Below the pieces are notes generated by a model. That model made no database searches, was not told the DNA's origin, and saw nothing but the letters and a program-made list of their open reading frames with translations. From Heyndrickxia shackletonii (GTDB lineage Bacteria; Bacillota; Bacilli; Bacillales; Bacillaceae_C), in assembly GCF_001420715.1 (NCBI RefSeq), contig NZ_LJJC01000004.1, positions 3,767,634-3,831,633 on the forward strand: a stretch of 64,000 bases of DNA, in the 5' to 3' direction. Of the stretch, positions 35,422-45,437 are shown one piece after another (positions within the stretch are counted from its first letter, which is position 1; each line of letters starts with the position of its first letter). Position numbers and translations under genes: made by a program.

Positions 35422-35620
35422 TATACTGTATGGTTAGGCGTCAGTATAGTAGAGTAATGCTTTTTTATTGCCCTACTATTCAATAGCATCAAGATTTTGA
35501 ACTCATAAAATAAAAAATATTTGCCTAACAGGTTAAAAAGAAATAATAATCGATTAATATTTCTGACCTTGTTGGATATACACAACCCAAAATGTTCGCC
35601 TAGCCATATGTATATAGGAG
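35422..35620 (+). ncRNA. Candidate RT-associated structured RNA with ACACAA segment
   Basis: Between the divergent RT genes, the plus strand folds well. A 12-bp closing stem pairs 35429-35440 with 35597-35608 (one G-U). Hairpin 1 is at 35446-35479, hairpin 2 at 35527-35573. An unpaired tract 35574-35596 holds ACACAAC (35580-35586). A likely promoter has TATACT at 35422-35427 and CTAACA 17 bases upstream, which starts the RNA at the closing stem. Bases 35523-35529 can also pair with 35433-35439. DRT3 systems use an ncRNA with an AC-repeat template, as I recall. The function here is inference. Confidence 0.6.
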
Positions 35621-35627
35621 CTGTCTA

Positions 35628-36977
35628 ATGGTGAAATATCAATTAACAAAAGAATTATTAAGAAATTACTTTTCAACTTATTATGACCAATTAAGAACAG
35701 GTAATGACAGAATTAATCCAAGTAATTTTAATAAAATAAAAGAGACTGAGTTTAATTTAATTTTAAAAAAAATTGATAATCAAAGTTATAAATTCACTGA
35801 TTTAAAGGAAATAATTTTACCTTCACACAGAAAAGTTTTTATTCCAACCATAAGAGATAGACTTGTAATAGAATATTTAAAAGACAGAATAAAACAAAAA
35901 TATCATATAAACTTTCCAAATAGGGATGATATTATAAAAACAATCCAATTAAAATTTAATTTTGAAATGGATTTTTATATAATAAGACTCGATATTAAAC
36001 ATTTTTTTGACTCAATACCCAACAATATATTGTTAAGTAAAATAAAAGAAAAATCTTTATTATCTTCTCACGAATATTTTATTCTAAAAGAACTTTTTAG
36101 AAAATCTCACAGAGGACTGCCGCAAGGAGTTTCAGTTAGTAATGTTCTATCGGAAATTTATTTAGAACATTTTGATCAAGACTTAAAACAAATCCATAAT
36201 AGACTAAACTATTATTGTAGATATGTGGATGACATACTACTCATAATCAATGGAAAGCTTACTCAAAGTGAAATCAATCTTATTCAAAAGAAAATCGCCA
36301 CTATTTTCAAACGTTATCACTTAAAAATTAATGAGAGTAAGTTTTCATTTACATTATTTCCACTTCTAAACCCAAAAAAAGATGATAAATATGGTTTTGA
36401 TTTTCTTGGTTATAGATTTACAATAGAAAATAAAAAACTTTCCTATTCGATTACTAAAGAAAAAATCAGAAAGTATATTGAAAAAATCAAGTTTTGTTTT
36501 GTTGATTTCAAGAAAAACCGTAACATGGAACTTTTAATACATCGATTAGATTTTCTTACAAAAAAAAATGCTATTATTAAGAAAGAGCAATTTATCTCAA
36601 GAAATAAAGAAATTGGATATAGGAAGAAGAAAATTTGTTATGGGTTTATGGAAAATTATAACCTGATTAGTGAAAATGAACGTATCAGAATCTCAAAATA
36701 TATAGATGAGCTACTAAAGTCAGAAATAAATAGTATAAAGTTTATTTTAAATTCCTATAAATTCAATATTAGTAATAAAAGTAAACATAGGCTATTTAGT
36801 ATCTCATTATCAAAAAATATGAATATTTACAATGCAATATATCGTTATAAAAAAGAAGATTACATTAAAAAGTTAATAGATATAAATCCAATGTACACGT
36901 TTAATGAGTTAAAGAATTATAGTTATAAGGAACTCTCAAAAATGTATTTTAAATTTTTAAGGTCGGATATGTTGTAA
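35628..36977 (+). CDS. Reverse transcriptase, Drt3a-like (partner RT)
   Basis: The 449-residue protein has a complete RT core: PTIRDRLVIEYL (early motif), FYIIRLDIKHFFDSIP (motif A), GLPQGVSVSNVLSEIYL (motif B), YCRYVDDILLI (motif C, YVDD), and FLGYRFTIENKKLSY. The C-terminal 170 residues are basic and helical. It has no maturase, endonuclease or retron-like ending. RDDIIKTIQLKF..FYIIRLDI resembles Drt3a, but the N-terminus looks different from those I recall, so it may be a divergent partner. AGGAG lies 9 bases before the ATG, just after the RNA candidate. Base composition is more AT-rich than neighbouring genes. Confidence 0.8.
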   Translation: MVKYQLTKELLRNYFSTYYDQLRTGNDRINPSNFNKIKETEFNLILKKIDNQSYKFTDLKEIILPSHRKVFIPTIRDRLVIEYLKDRIKQKYHINFPNRDDIIKTIQLKFNFEMDFYIIRLDIKHFFDSIPNNILLSKIKEKSLLSSHEYFILKELFRKSHRGLPQGVSVSNVLSEIYLEHFDQDLKQIHNRLNYYCRYVDDILLIINGKLTQSEINLIQKKIATIFKRYHLKINESKFSFTLFPLLNPKKDDKYGFDFLGYRFTIENKKLSYSITKEKIRKYIEKIKFCFVDFKKNRNMELLIHRLDFLTKKNAIIKKEQFISRNKEIGYRKKKICYGFMENYNLISENERIRISKYIDELLKSEINSIKFILNSYKFNISNKSKHRLFSISLSKNMNIYNAIYRYKKEDYIKKLIDINPMYTFNELKNYSYKELSKMYFKFLRSDML

Positions 36978-37044
36978 TAATGTAAATATATTAATCTTAT
37001 CAGGATAAATTTTGAATTGGTTAATAAAACACTCGCTGTTAAAA

Positions 37045-37062
37045 AGCGCCCTTATAGGGTGC
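37045..37062 (+). terminator. Terminator after the second RT gene
   Basis: AGCGCCC pairs with AGGGTGCT (one wobble) around TTAT. It lies 70 bases past the stop. Confidence 0.65.
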
Positions 37063-37353
37063 TTATATCTATACTTTACTATTTAAATAAAACTGCATCT
37101 ATTATAAATCCAAGTTGCTCTCTAAAGTTATTTTTTCACAGGTCCCAAATCCGTACTTGTGTCGAGAAATGATTGCCAGATGCTTACAAAAAGGCAAATA
37201 CAATACATTGCTTAACTCAGGATATTTGGCTTTGTTTTATTGATTATAATAATCTAGTGAATAGACTCGAACAATTCCTGTATACTCCCCCTCAAAAAAT
37301 ATCCTGCTTCACATGAAAACAATCAAATTCCTGCTTCATTACCCGAAATGAAA

Positions 37354-37702
37354 TTACACATTTCCTCTAGTAAACTCAAAATCTAGCGAATATTCGTGGC
37401 AGTTTAATAGTTTTTTGCGAAGTGATTTCTGATAGAATTGTATTTGCCTTGCCTCTTCCTCGCTACCTGTTATAGATAATAATAAAGGTTTTCTGGTCCA
37501 TCTTAAGGGAGTAGATGCCAATCTTATAAATATCTAATACATTCTTTTGCACTATTTTCTCATGATTTACTCGATTCATGTCTATATTGGATACATCGTC
37601 ATCTAATGAGATTTTCTTCTCCGCTAATAAATAATATAGGGAATGAGCCAATGTGGATTCCTCATAAAGAATAAGATTCTCATACATCTCTCTCACCAAC
37701 AT
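37354..37702 (-). pseudogene. Small phage/element gene, frameshifted
   Basis: The frame MYENLILYEESTLAHSLYYL.. runs to the stop at 37463, but the next frame continues at once with SEEEARQIQFYQKSLRKKL and ends LDFEFTRGNV at 37354, so one base was lost or gained near 37463. The intact protein would be about 115 residues. I do not know its function. It lies directly after a DnaB-like pseudogene in the same orientation. The segment 37063-37353 holds only decayed sequence. Confidence 0.55.
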
Positions 37703-37713
37703 GTGATAAGACC

Positions 37714-38636
37714 TCAGTTTTTAGATTTCATCAACCATGGCCCCCCCTTATAAAGAGCTGCATATGGGTTAACTGGCAGCCGAATTCTGTCCGTTTTGGT
37801 CCTCAATAGCTCCTGTAAACTGATTGTTCCAACTGAACCATTCCGATTTTCCGAGACAATCATTTCAAGGAAATGATCCTCGGAATCCTTGTCATAATAG
37901 GCTTCACGATATAAGAACAAAATGACATCGGCATCCTGTTCCACACTGCCCGATTCCCGAATATCAGACATCATCGGCCGTTTATTCGCTCTCGTTTCCA
38001 CTGATCGATTGAGCTGTGCCAAACAACTGACGGAGCAATCAAAATCCTTTGCCATCGTTTTGAGAGATTTTGATACTTCCGTTACCTGTAAATGGGGATT
38101 CCCCCATAACATTCATTTGATTGGATCAAGGTTAAGTAATCGATAAAAACAACTGGTTTCTTGGATGGGAATTCATGCATGAGCTTTCTTGTTTTCACTC
38201 TTATTTCAGCTACTGTTTGCCCAGCCCCATCAAAGATTTGCATATCAGTTTCATCGAGATCTCCAATGACATCTGACCATCTCTTCTTTTGACTTTGAGT
38301 TAGCATTCGTTTCGGATCCCGCATTTTTGAGCGTTTAAACCCTCCTGTTGAAGCCATTAATCGTGAGGTGATAAGCTTCTTTGGCATTACGTGGCAGAAA
38401 CCTTGCCGAACCCGATATTTGTAAGATAAGAAATTCTGCCAAATGATTCCAGGTCAGGTCAGGTGGTGAAGGTAAGCAAACCAATCCCCTTACCAGCACG
38501 CTTTAACTCCACCATTTTTCGCATTAATTCCATAAGGCGTGCACTTTCTAGCTGGTCGGGTTGAATGATAGGTATCATGAAGTAAATAATCCGCCTTCAT
38601 GAAGCTTCCTAAGAACGTTTTTTCCACCACACTCAT
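37714..38636 (-). pseudogene. DnaB-like replicative helicase, multiply frameshifted
   Basis: The pieces are in order: MSVVEKTFLGSFMKADYLL at 38636 (N-terminal domain), then TIIQPDQLESARLMELMRKM in another frame, MASTGGFKRSKMRDPKR, VVFIDYLTLIQSN (Walker B), and LAQLNRSVETRANKRPMMSD with SVEQDADVILFLYREAYYD (DnaB C-terminal motifs). They are separated by frameshifts and deletions, and the Walker A region is missing. It is typical of phage or integrative-element helicases. The start overlaps the upstream DnaD-like stop (ATGA). Confidence 0.78.
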
Positions 38637-39674
38637 TCCGTTTCACCTGCCGTTGGATCAAATACAAATTCGCTTGGTATCGCTCTTCCGGCAGGAAATG
38701 AAACGTTTGATGGTTTAGAGTACTTTTGGATTTCATCATACGAATCCACTTCTTCAACCGTAAGTAGAGATTCATTTTCCCAGTTTTTCAGGATTCCCGT
38801 AATATAACTCAGCTTCGCTTGTTATTGGCGCACGCAATATTCATGGCTTTTAGTATCATTTCCTTTGGCTGTAAAAACAAGAATTGTCTAACCATGACAA
38901 CAACTGTTGTTTCGCATTTATGTTTGTAAAACCAAATCCATTCGCATCCCAAAACTCGATAATTTCTTTCACATCATCTGTTTTTGGATGACTCTGTGAC
39001 GGACTCACGATGCCTGGATTATTCTCTTTACTTGGATAGAGATCTTGTTGTTGTTGTTTTTCTTTTTGTTTTTCTTTTTGTTTTTCTTTTTGCCCACGTG
39101 TCGTAAAACGAGACGAAAACGTATCATCCAATTCCATAAAGAGATCTTTTTCAGCCTCTTCTTTTTGAACACCTGTCGTATAACGAGGTGGCAACGCATC
39201 GTCCAATTCTTCACTGGGATCTTTTTCTTCTGTATTCATGAGCATCCCTTTTTCACGATAAAATGCTTCATATAACCTTCTAATCTCTTCCTTATGTATA
39301 GATTCTGCAACATATTGGATAAGTGAGTGATCCTCAACCTCTTTCAATTCGGAAATAATACAATCCATGACCGGCTTTCCACCTTTTTGGAGATTCTCTT
39401 TCCCCCAGTTCTTAATCGCCAGTTCCCTTGTTTTAGGATTGTAACGAATCAACTCAAAGTGTTCCTTGAAACGCTCCATTAATGAATGAACACTTTCAAT
39501 GGAATATCCCAAATTAAAAGCCATTTTTTTTTTCGTAATTCGATAGATTCCAATTTGAGTCGTATGCGGATTCGTAAGTAGATAAAGGTAGAAATACTTA
39601 TCTTCCGGGGTCATCTCCTCTAAAACAATCGGACTCTTCCAAAAATCAGTACGCACCATTCTGTATTTTGCCAT
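38633..39674 (-). pseudogene. DnaD-like replication protein, two frameshifts
   Basis: The start MAKYRMVRTDFWKSPIVLEE, with GGAGTGGAG upstream, leads into a phage replication initiator with a winged-helix N-terminus. The open frame ends at 38856. The adjacent frame then gives FLQPKEMILKAMNIACANNK and, after another shift, SYITGILKNWENESLL, which is the C-terminal DnaD helix, ending at 38633. A simple repeat of the unit TTTTTGTTTTTC (39058-39092) encodes a QKEKQKEK linker. It formed a replication pair with the DnaB-like gene downstream. Both are now inactive. Confidence 0.75.
39058..39092. repeat. Short tandem repeat encoding a KQKE linker
   Basis: About three copies of a 12-base unit (TTTTTCTTTTTG phase) lie in the DnaD-like pseudogene and encode alternating Lys, Gln and Glu. 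Confidence 0.8.
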
Positions 39675-40158
39675 TTTTCTCCACTCCCCAATCTTCAAAT
39701 ATAATAGTCTTCTTATTTGATATAGGGTTTTAGGGAGAAAAAGGACACTATGTTGTTTATGGGATTATGAACATTTTGTGACAAATTCATTCTGTGGTAC
39801 TTAACACAGATAATCGCATTTCGTAATGGCAAGAATTATATTTCACAAAACAAAGAGCTTAAGGTCTGCCCTAAGCTCTACTTTATTTCAAATATTCACT
39901 TCAACTAATATTCAAAAGTTTTTTTACTACATCTATGACAGTATCAAGAAAAACCAGAATAACCCCGCCAATCATAAATACATAGGTTCTAACAGTATAC
40001 TTAATAAGAATTGCTTCACATTCTCCAGTATTGAACTAAAACTCCACGATTGAGTCCATCCATATATTATAAAATTAGTTCCAAGTTCAAAGGCAAGAAC
40101 GCATAACAAATTTAATTTTTTTCATTATAAAAAACGGGGTATTTCGTCCCTTTTGATA
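39675..40158. other. Gap with terminator; no gene seen
   Basis: A hairpin at 39854-39879 (AGAGCTTA / TAAGCTCT) lies between the decayed replication module and the end of jetC. I see no credible ORF; a 75-codon frame on the plus strand has no RBS or recognisable sequence. Confidence 0.5.
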
Positions 40159-43100
40159 CTATGAATCTGTTTCTTTGTCCCTACACACCCGCTTCACTTT
40201 AAACACTGTACTTTTAGGTATATTTGGATTATGGTGCACGACATATGCTTTCGAGAAACGATACAAGTACTCTTCTTCATGAGATTTTGGAGTAAGAATA
40301 ATCATTTTTCGTTGCAATTCTTGTTCATATAATCCAAACACTTTTTCTTTTCGCCCTTCATCAAGGGCACTATCAAATTCATCTAGTACAATGTATCCTG
40401 GTGATGCCTCGATTGTTTGCAATAATGCCAGTGCAAACAATAAAGAACTGAGTGATTCCTCACCGCCTGATACACCTTTTCCAACTTTACCGCCACGTGC
40501 TTTCACACTAACATCTTCTAATTTTCCTCGGTGACCTTCTTTTCTTGCTTTAATAAATAGTGTATACCGAATTTGGCCTCGCCGATCGGTGTTCATATCC
40601 CATTCAATTTTCCCTTCAAAGCCGAATAAAGACATATAGTTAACAAATTTCTGGTTCACACCAATGATCTTCATATTGATGGTATCTTCCAAATCTTCTT
40701 TAAACCGTTCCATTCGTTCTGAGTATTCTTCAAGTAAGATTTTTGATTTTTTCACTTCATTCTCTGACCGATCATATTCTTCCTTCATTTTTGCATAGTT
40801 TTCAGGTGCCGCTTCATCTATACCAGTTTGGTTTATCGCAAATTCAAAGGTAGTTTTTCCATTATTGCATAAGTCCTCCGCTTGACGCTTTGTCAACTCG
40901 GAAAAACGCCTCATCTCATCGTTAAAGTTAGTAACTAAGTCTTTCGCGGTTTCTTGAAGCTTTAGTACTTCTTTTCTTGTACGAGAATATCCCTCTTCAT
41001 TTGATAATCGCTCTTCTGACTTGGCTTTTATTTGCCGCTCCATTTGTTCTATTTCTCGATCCTGACCAAAAAGATTATTTTCTACATCTTCTAGTTTCCT
41101 TGATAGTTGTTTTTCGGAACGTCTTTTTGCATCTAACGCATTGGAAAGCTCATCTAATTGCTTGTTTTTTTCCTTTTTATTTTGATTAAGCCCTATTAGG
41201 ACGCTCTTTAATCTTTGAACTTCCGTTATTTTTGCTTGTTCTTTACGAAATTGTTGGTAGATTTCTAGATACTCTTGATAAGTTGATAAGGATTGTTCCC
41301 ACCTAACTAATGACGTTCTTTGTTCGTTTAACTCATCTTGAATCAATTGAATTTCAATTTTAATTGATTCTATCTCTTTCGTTACTTTATCAAGCTGACT
41401 TTGCCGCCATTCTCTTTCATTTTCTTTCGTAAAAAACGCTTCAGCCTCTTTAAGGGACTCTTTCCTGCTAAATAGGATAGAGTTTCGATTGTTACGTTCA
41501 TGAATATCCTTTTCAACTTGAACCTTTTCATCCTTTATCTGTGTTAGCTCTTCTTTCAGTTTCAACTGATGGGATTGCAATACTTTTTCGCTTAGAATAA
41601 TTCTCTTTTCCTCTTGTGGTCCTCGAATTCCTTTTTCATCCACCAGTTGACCGTTAGCAATTAAAGGCTTTTCATCTTTAAAAAAGGACTCTACCCACCA
41701 AAGTGCTTTTATTGCGTATGGATAAAGGCGTTCATCCAGATGATCTTTAACCTTTAGATGCTTGTCTGGTAAATGCATGATTGTTTTGTCTGGAATTAGG
41801 TTAGGTAATGAAACGTGATAAAGGTCATTAGGTGCTTGAAAAACTTTCTTATTAACGAATAATGTATATTTGATTGTATCGAATAAATATTCATCGTGCT
41901 GCCCCGCTGTCTCATCTAATTCCAAAAGCTCACGTAAAGGGTAAACTTCAATTTGATTCTTTTTAAAAAATTGGATAGACTGCTCCTGACGCGGATTATA
42001 CACTTTATTATTTTTTAGAAGTGTCAGTACTTTTTCAATCTTTCTTTCCTTTTCATTCAAATCACGTAATCTATCTTTGTTATACTCGATTTCAAGATTA
42101 TTTTTATCCATTTCAGCTTGAATGGTATTACTGCTTTGATACGTGTCGATTAAATCTTTATACTTTCTTTCTTGAACTTTATCCTGATCTATTTCTAGAG
42201 ACAATTTCGCCTGTTCGGGAATTAGATCGTTTAACCGATTTGATAGACTATTAGCCTTTGTAACCATTGCCTTTATAGAAGCATCTATCTCATTATATTT
42301 CTTTTCCGCTTCCTTTAGCCTTACCTTTACTTCATCTTCTGACATTCCAATACGGTCAACCTGCTTTGTGATCTCGGCAATTTGTTCAGAAATTGCATCT
42401 ATCTTCTCGTTCGTCTCTTTTAGCTGTATATTTATTGCTTGTAATTCTAGCTCCAATTCCTCTTCCCGGTTTTCAAGTTCCCTGACCAGCACCCTGAACT
42501 GTTCAAGTTCTTCCTTTTTCTCCACGAAATGAATTTTCGTCTTTCTTTTGGCATCCATCTTTTCCTTTTTATTTGCTAACAATTCTTCTATTTGTACTTT
42601 TAAGGAATCGATTTGTTTTAGGTAATATGTTTCCAACCATTTTAATCCTCGGTAATATTGAGTAAAGCCCTCTTAACGCCGGCGATTGCGATCATGGTAC
42701 CGATCAAGTTCCATTTTCTTTTGCTTTAAATGCATTTTATTAAGGCCTTGTTTACTTTCTGCTTCTTGCAAGCTTTGCTCCGTTTCCTTTACAAGTTCTT
42801 TACTTTCTTCCCAGTTTTTCTGGATTTTATCGATGCCGTTCATCTCACTAAAAATCCGAAAACGTTCTTCTGGATGCATGATAGCAAACTGGTTGACTTC
42901 TTTTTGGTACCAAATCAAATAAAATGCATCTGGGTCGACCGCATACTTATACAGCACCTGATTTTTATACTCCGAAAAATTCAAATTGCCGCCACTAGTA
43001 AATTTCGTGGTACGCTCCCATTTGTCGATTTCATCCCCCTCTTCAATATAAAACTCTCGTTTAATGGGGTCACCAGGTTTTTGTTCTATTTCCAGGCGGA

Positions 43101-43380
43101 ATTGTACATATTGAGGTGCATCCACCTTCATTTTCCCTGCATTTTTGAATAAAAGATCAATTTTTGCCCGCCAAGTCTGGTCGGATGGTAGATTATTAGA
43201 TTTTAGTCCTTCCACGTCCACTTTACTTGAGTAAAGAACCCCACCCATACAAAAGGTTACGGTCGATTTACCCGCTCCGTTAGGGCCGGAGATAAGAATA
43301 TGATCATGCTCCTCCGATAAATCTAATACGGTTGGAACATAATCTCGAATCCCAGAAAATCTAAGCCTCCAAGGAATCAT
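40159..43380 (-). pseudogene. jetC: Wadjet SMC-like ATPase JetC, interrupted by an in-frame TAA
   Basis: The N-terminal part (43380-42676, 235 residues) has Walker A ISGPNGAGKSTVTF. The rest (42672-40159) is in the same frame and holds a long coiled coil and the C-terminal ATPase half: GKGVSGGEESLSSLLFALAL signature and YIVLDEFDSALD Walker B. The two are separated only by a TAA at 42673-42675, after RNRRR and before EGFTQYYRGLKW. Joined, the protein would be about 1070 residues, normal for JetC. JetC is the MukB-like motor of Wadjet, which extrudes and cleaves plasmid DNA. It overlaps JetB by 20 bases. The stop should inactivate it unless read through. Confidence 0.85.
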
Positions 43381-44071
43381 CCGTCACCCCTCCATTCATG
43401 TTGTAGCGTTTAAAGAATCGTAGAACATCCTCCATATGAAGCTGATTCGATTGACTGAACTCGGCATACCTCCGTAAAAACGAATCAGAAAAAAGATGGG
43501 TGCCAATCGCGGTTAACTGATACGCCTCTTCATCTGAGTTGGTGTCATAGACTTCAATGGCACCTATTTTTTTCAAGGGGTCAAGATTCACTTGAATTTT
43601 CCTTGTTACCTGTAGGGATTCATGACCAAAACTATTGATCAATTGTGAGAACAATGTATACTCATTCTGCAGCACTTCTTGATGATAAAAAATAAACATA
43701 AGAATGGCCAAGCTTTCCTTATTTAACACATTTCTGGCCTGTTTTGCGGGAACACGCATCAGTGCCACTACTTGATTCCTCCGTTCATCATAAATCACTT
43801 TAAAATAACGGCTAACAGCTTGATTCACTCGCTTTAAAAAAGAGAAAAATGCCTCCTCATTATTTACACCTAGTAATTTCTCCACTTCTTTGCGGGAAAG
43901 CCCAAAGTTTCCCATTCGAATCGTAGCAGAAGAGGAAAATAAAATTTGCATAAAAGTAAGCTCTTCTTCCTTCGTTAAAAATCCTTGAATCGACTGTAAT
44001 GCACTCAAGGGATTATCGTTCATGTATTCATTTTCTTCGTTTTCTAATTGCATAGCTTCCTTGTTTATCAT
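43361..44071 (-). CDS. jetB: Wadjet component JetB (DUF4194-like kite subunit)
   Basis: The 236-residue protein has paired winged-helix-like segments (IRMGNFGLSRKEVEKLLGV and LNKESLAILMFIFYHQEVL) typical of the MukE-like/kite subunit of Wadjet. GGAGGTGGGCAG precedes the ATG. It overlaps both neighbours (44 bases with jetA, 20 bases with jetC), which shows tight translational coupling in the complex. The identification relies on gene context and length. Confidence 0.82.
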   Translation of the reverse strand: MINKEAMQLENEENEYMNDNPLSALQSIQGFLTKEEELTFMQILFSSSATIRMGNFGLSRKEVEKLLGVNNEEAFFSFLKRVNQAVSRYFKVIYDERRNQVVALMRVPAKQARNVLNKESLAILMFIFYHQEVLQNEYTLFSQLINSFGHESLQVTRKIQVNLDPLKKIGAIEVYDTNSDEEAYQLTAIGTHLFSDSFLRRYAEFSQSNQLHMEDVLRFFKRYNMNGGVTDDSLEA

Positions 44072-45437
44072 CTGCCCACCTCCAATCTCTTTCTTCCATA
44101 TGACCTTTTATTTTTCGGTTTGCTTTTTCATCAATATCTGCCTTTTTATTCGCAACTAGCGCAGACACTCCTATTAACCCGTTTAATACATCACTCCACT
44201 TGTCAGACCCAGCTTGAATAACTAACTCATCTAATCCCGCTTCTTCTACCTCATCAAGGTATTTTTCAATGTGCTCCGTATGAATCATTTGTTTCGTCAT
44301 TTGCCATTTTGAATCACCCATTATTTCTTCTAATTGATCCTCCATGATTTCATCTATTTCTTGAAAATCCTCCTCCACCTCTTCCTCAATTGCATCTGTA
44401 ACAGGTTCATAATTCTCGATATAGTCTATTCCCTCATCAATGGCGTTCGGAGATAAGGGGCTAGCGAATTTAACTGGTGCCCAAAGGCCATCCAACTCTT
44501 CGCCCTCATACTGACCTTGTTCCATAAAACTAAGGATTTGATGGGCATTTGGAATTTCTGAACCAATTGGCGGATCAAACGATTGCACGATAAAGTTTCT
44601 AAGTAAATCTGGTTGAATCGTTTCAATAAAATCTGTCTCTTGTAGATGTGCGAACTTCAGAATTTTGTTAATGGTGCCAAGGCTAATCTTTGTTCCTTCA
44701 CTAATTGCAGTCATACCTCTTTGTTTAATAGAAGCAAACACTAATTCCTGATCAAATGTTTCAAATTTGGCCAGACGTTCGACCATTTTCGTTTCCAATT
44801 CTTTCATCAATTGATGAATTACTTCTACTTGGGACAATGCATTTCGATCAGCTAAATATTCTAACTCCCTTTCAGTAAGCAGCAAAATGGCTTCTTCTAC
44901 ATTTTTAATCATACTTGCTAATTTATTTCCACCTGAAATACCCTTGTCATCATAGGCTTCACTAATTTCTGCATCTCTCTTTGCTTGGAACAAGGATCTA
45001 GCAACATCGTCATTCATATAATAAGCAAGCGAATCATTGGCCAATCGAATTAAAACATCCATCATTCTTTTTCCTAGATCTCGCATCTTTATTCGCTTTG
45101 CAGTCTTCGTTATCCAATTAAACTTCCCTAATACATAGGTTAAATGTTTCACATATTCAATAGTCATCTCTTCGTCATAGCCATACGTGTGGCGATACCG
45201 ATAAAAGAGTGTGTCCTCATTTTCAATCGGATCCGTCATACCAAGCGCTTCTTGATTAATGAGATTAAGTATTCGTATGAAGCGTAATACATTCCTTGGA
45301 GCATGAAATGATTCTTTATCACTTAAATCATTTAAAACACCTGCTAATGCAGCCATGTCGCGCATCGTTTGGAGAAGCTCTGGTTTGTCCACATCCATGT
45401 TAAAAATAGAGATTAAGGACTTATCCATTTTTTCCAC
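44028..45437 (-). CDS. jetA: Wadjet component JetA (kleisin-like)
   Basis: The 469-residue protein is helical with an acidic middle (EEEVEEDFQEIDEIMEDQLE) and conserved ends, as expected for the MukF-like kleisin subunit that bridges JetC heads. The start is GTG at 45437, with a GGGGGAG site 7 bases upstream. It overlaps jetD by 25 bases and jetB by 44. I infer the subunit name from operon order and from its partners. Confidence 0.8.
   Translation of the reverse strand: MEKMDKSLISIFNMDVDKPELLQTMRDMAALAGVLNDLSDKESFHAPRNVLRFIRILNLINQEALGMTDPIENEDTLFYRYRHTYGYDEEMTIEYVKHLTYVLGKFNWITKTAKRIKMRDLGKRMMDVLIRLANDSLAYYMNDDVARSLFQAKRDAEISEAYDDKGISGGNKLASMIKNVEEAILLLTERELEYLADRNALSQVEVIHQLMKELETKMVERLAKFETFDQELVFASIKQRGMTAISEGTKISLGTINKILKFAHLQETDFIETIQPDLLRNFIVQSFDPPIGSEIPNAHQILSFMEQGQYEGEELDGLWAPVKFASPLSPNAIDEGIDYIENYEPVTDAIEEEVEEDFQEIDEIMEDQLEEIMGDSKWQMTKQMIHTEHIEKYLDEVEEAGLDELVIQAGSDKWSDVLNGLIGVSALVANKKADIDEKANRKIKGHMEERDWRWADDKQGSYAIRKRRK

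Noticed and set aside
33479-36977. Retron or group II intron origin for the RT genes
   Set aside because: No maturase or HNH ending, no msr/msd layout and no domain V near these genes; the two-RT arrangement fits the DRT group better.
39058-39092. Possible CRISPR-like repeats
   Set aside because: These are contiguous 12-base low-complexity units within a coding remnant, without spacers. No CRISPR array or cas gene was seen in the window.
39045-39275. Plus-strand Phe/Leu-rich ORF
   Set aside because: It is the complement of the KQKE linker repeat in the DnaD-like pseudogene.
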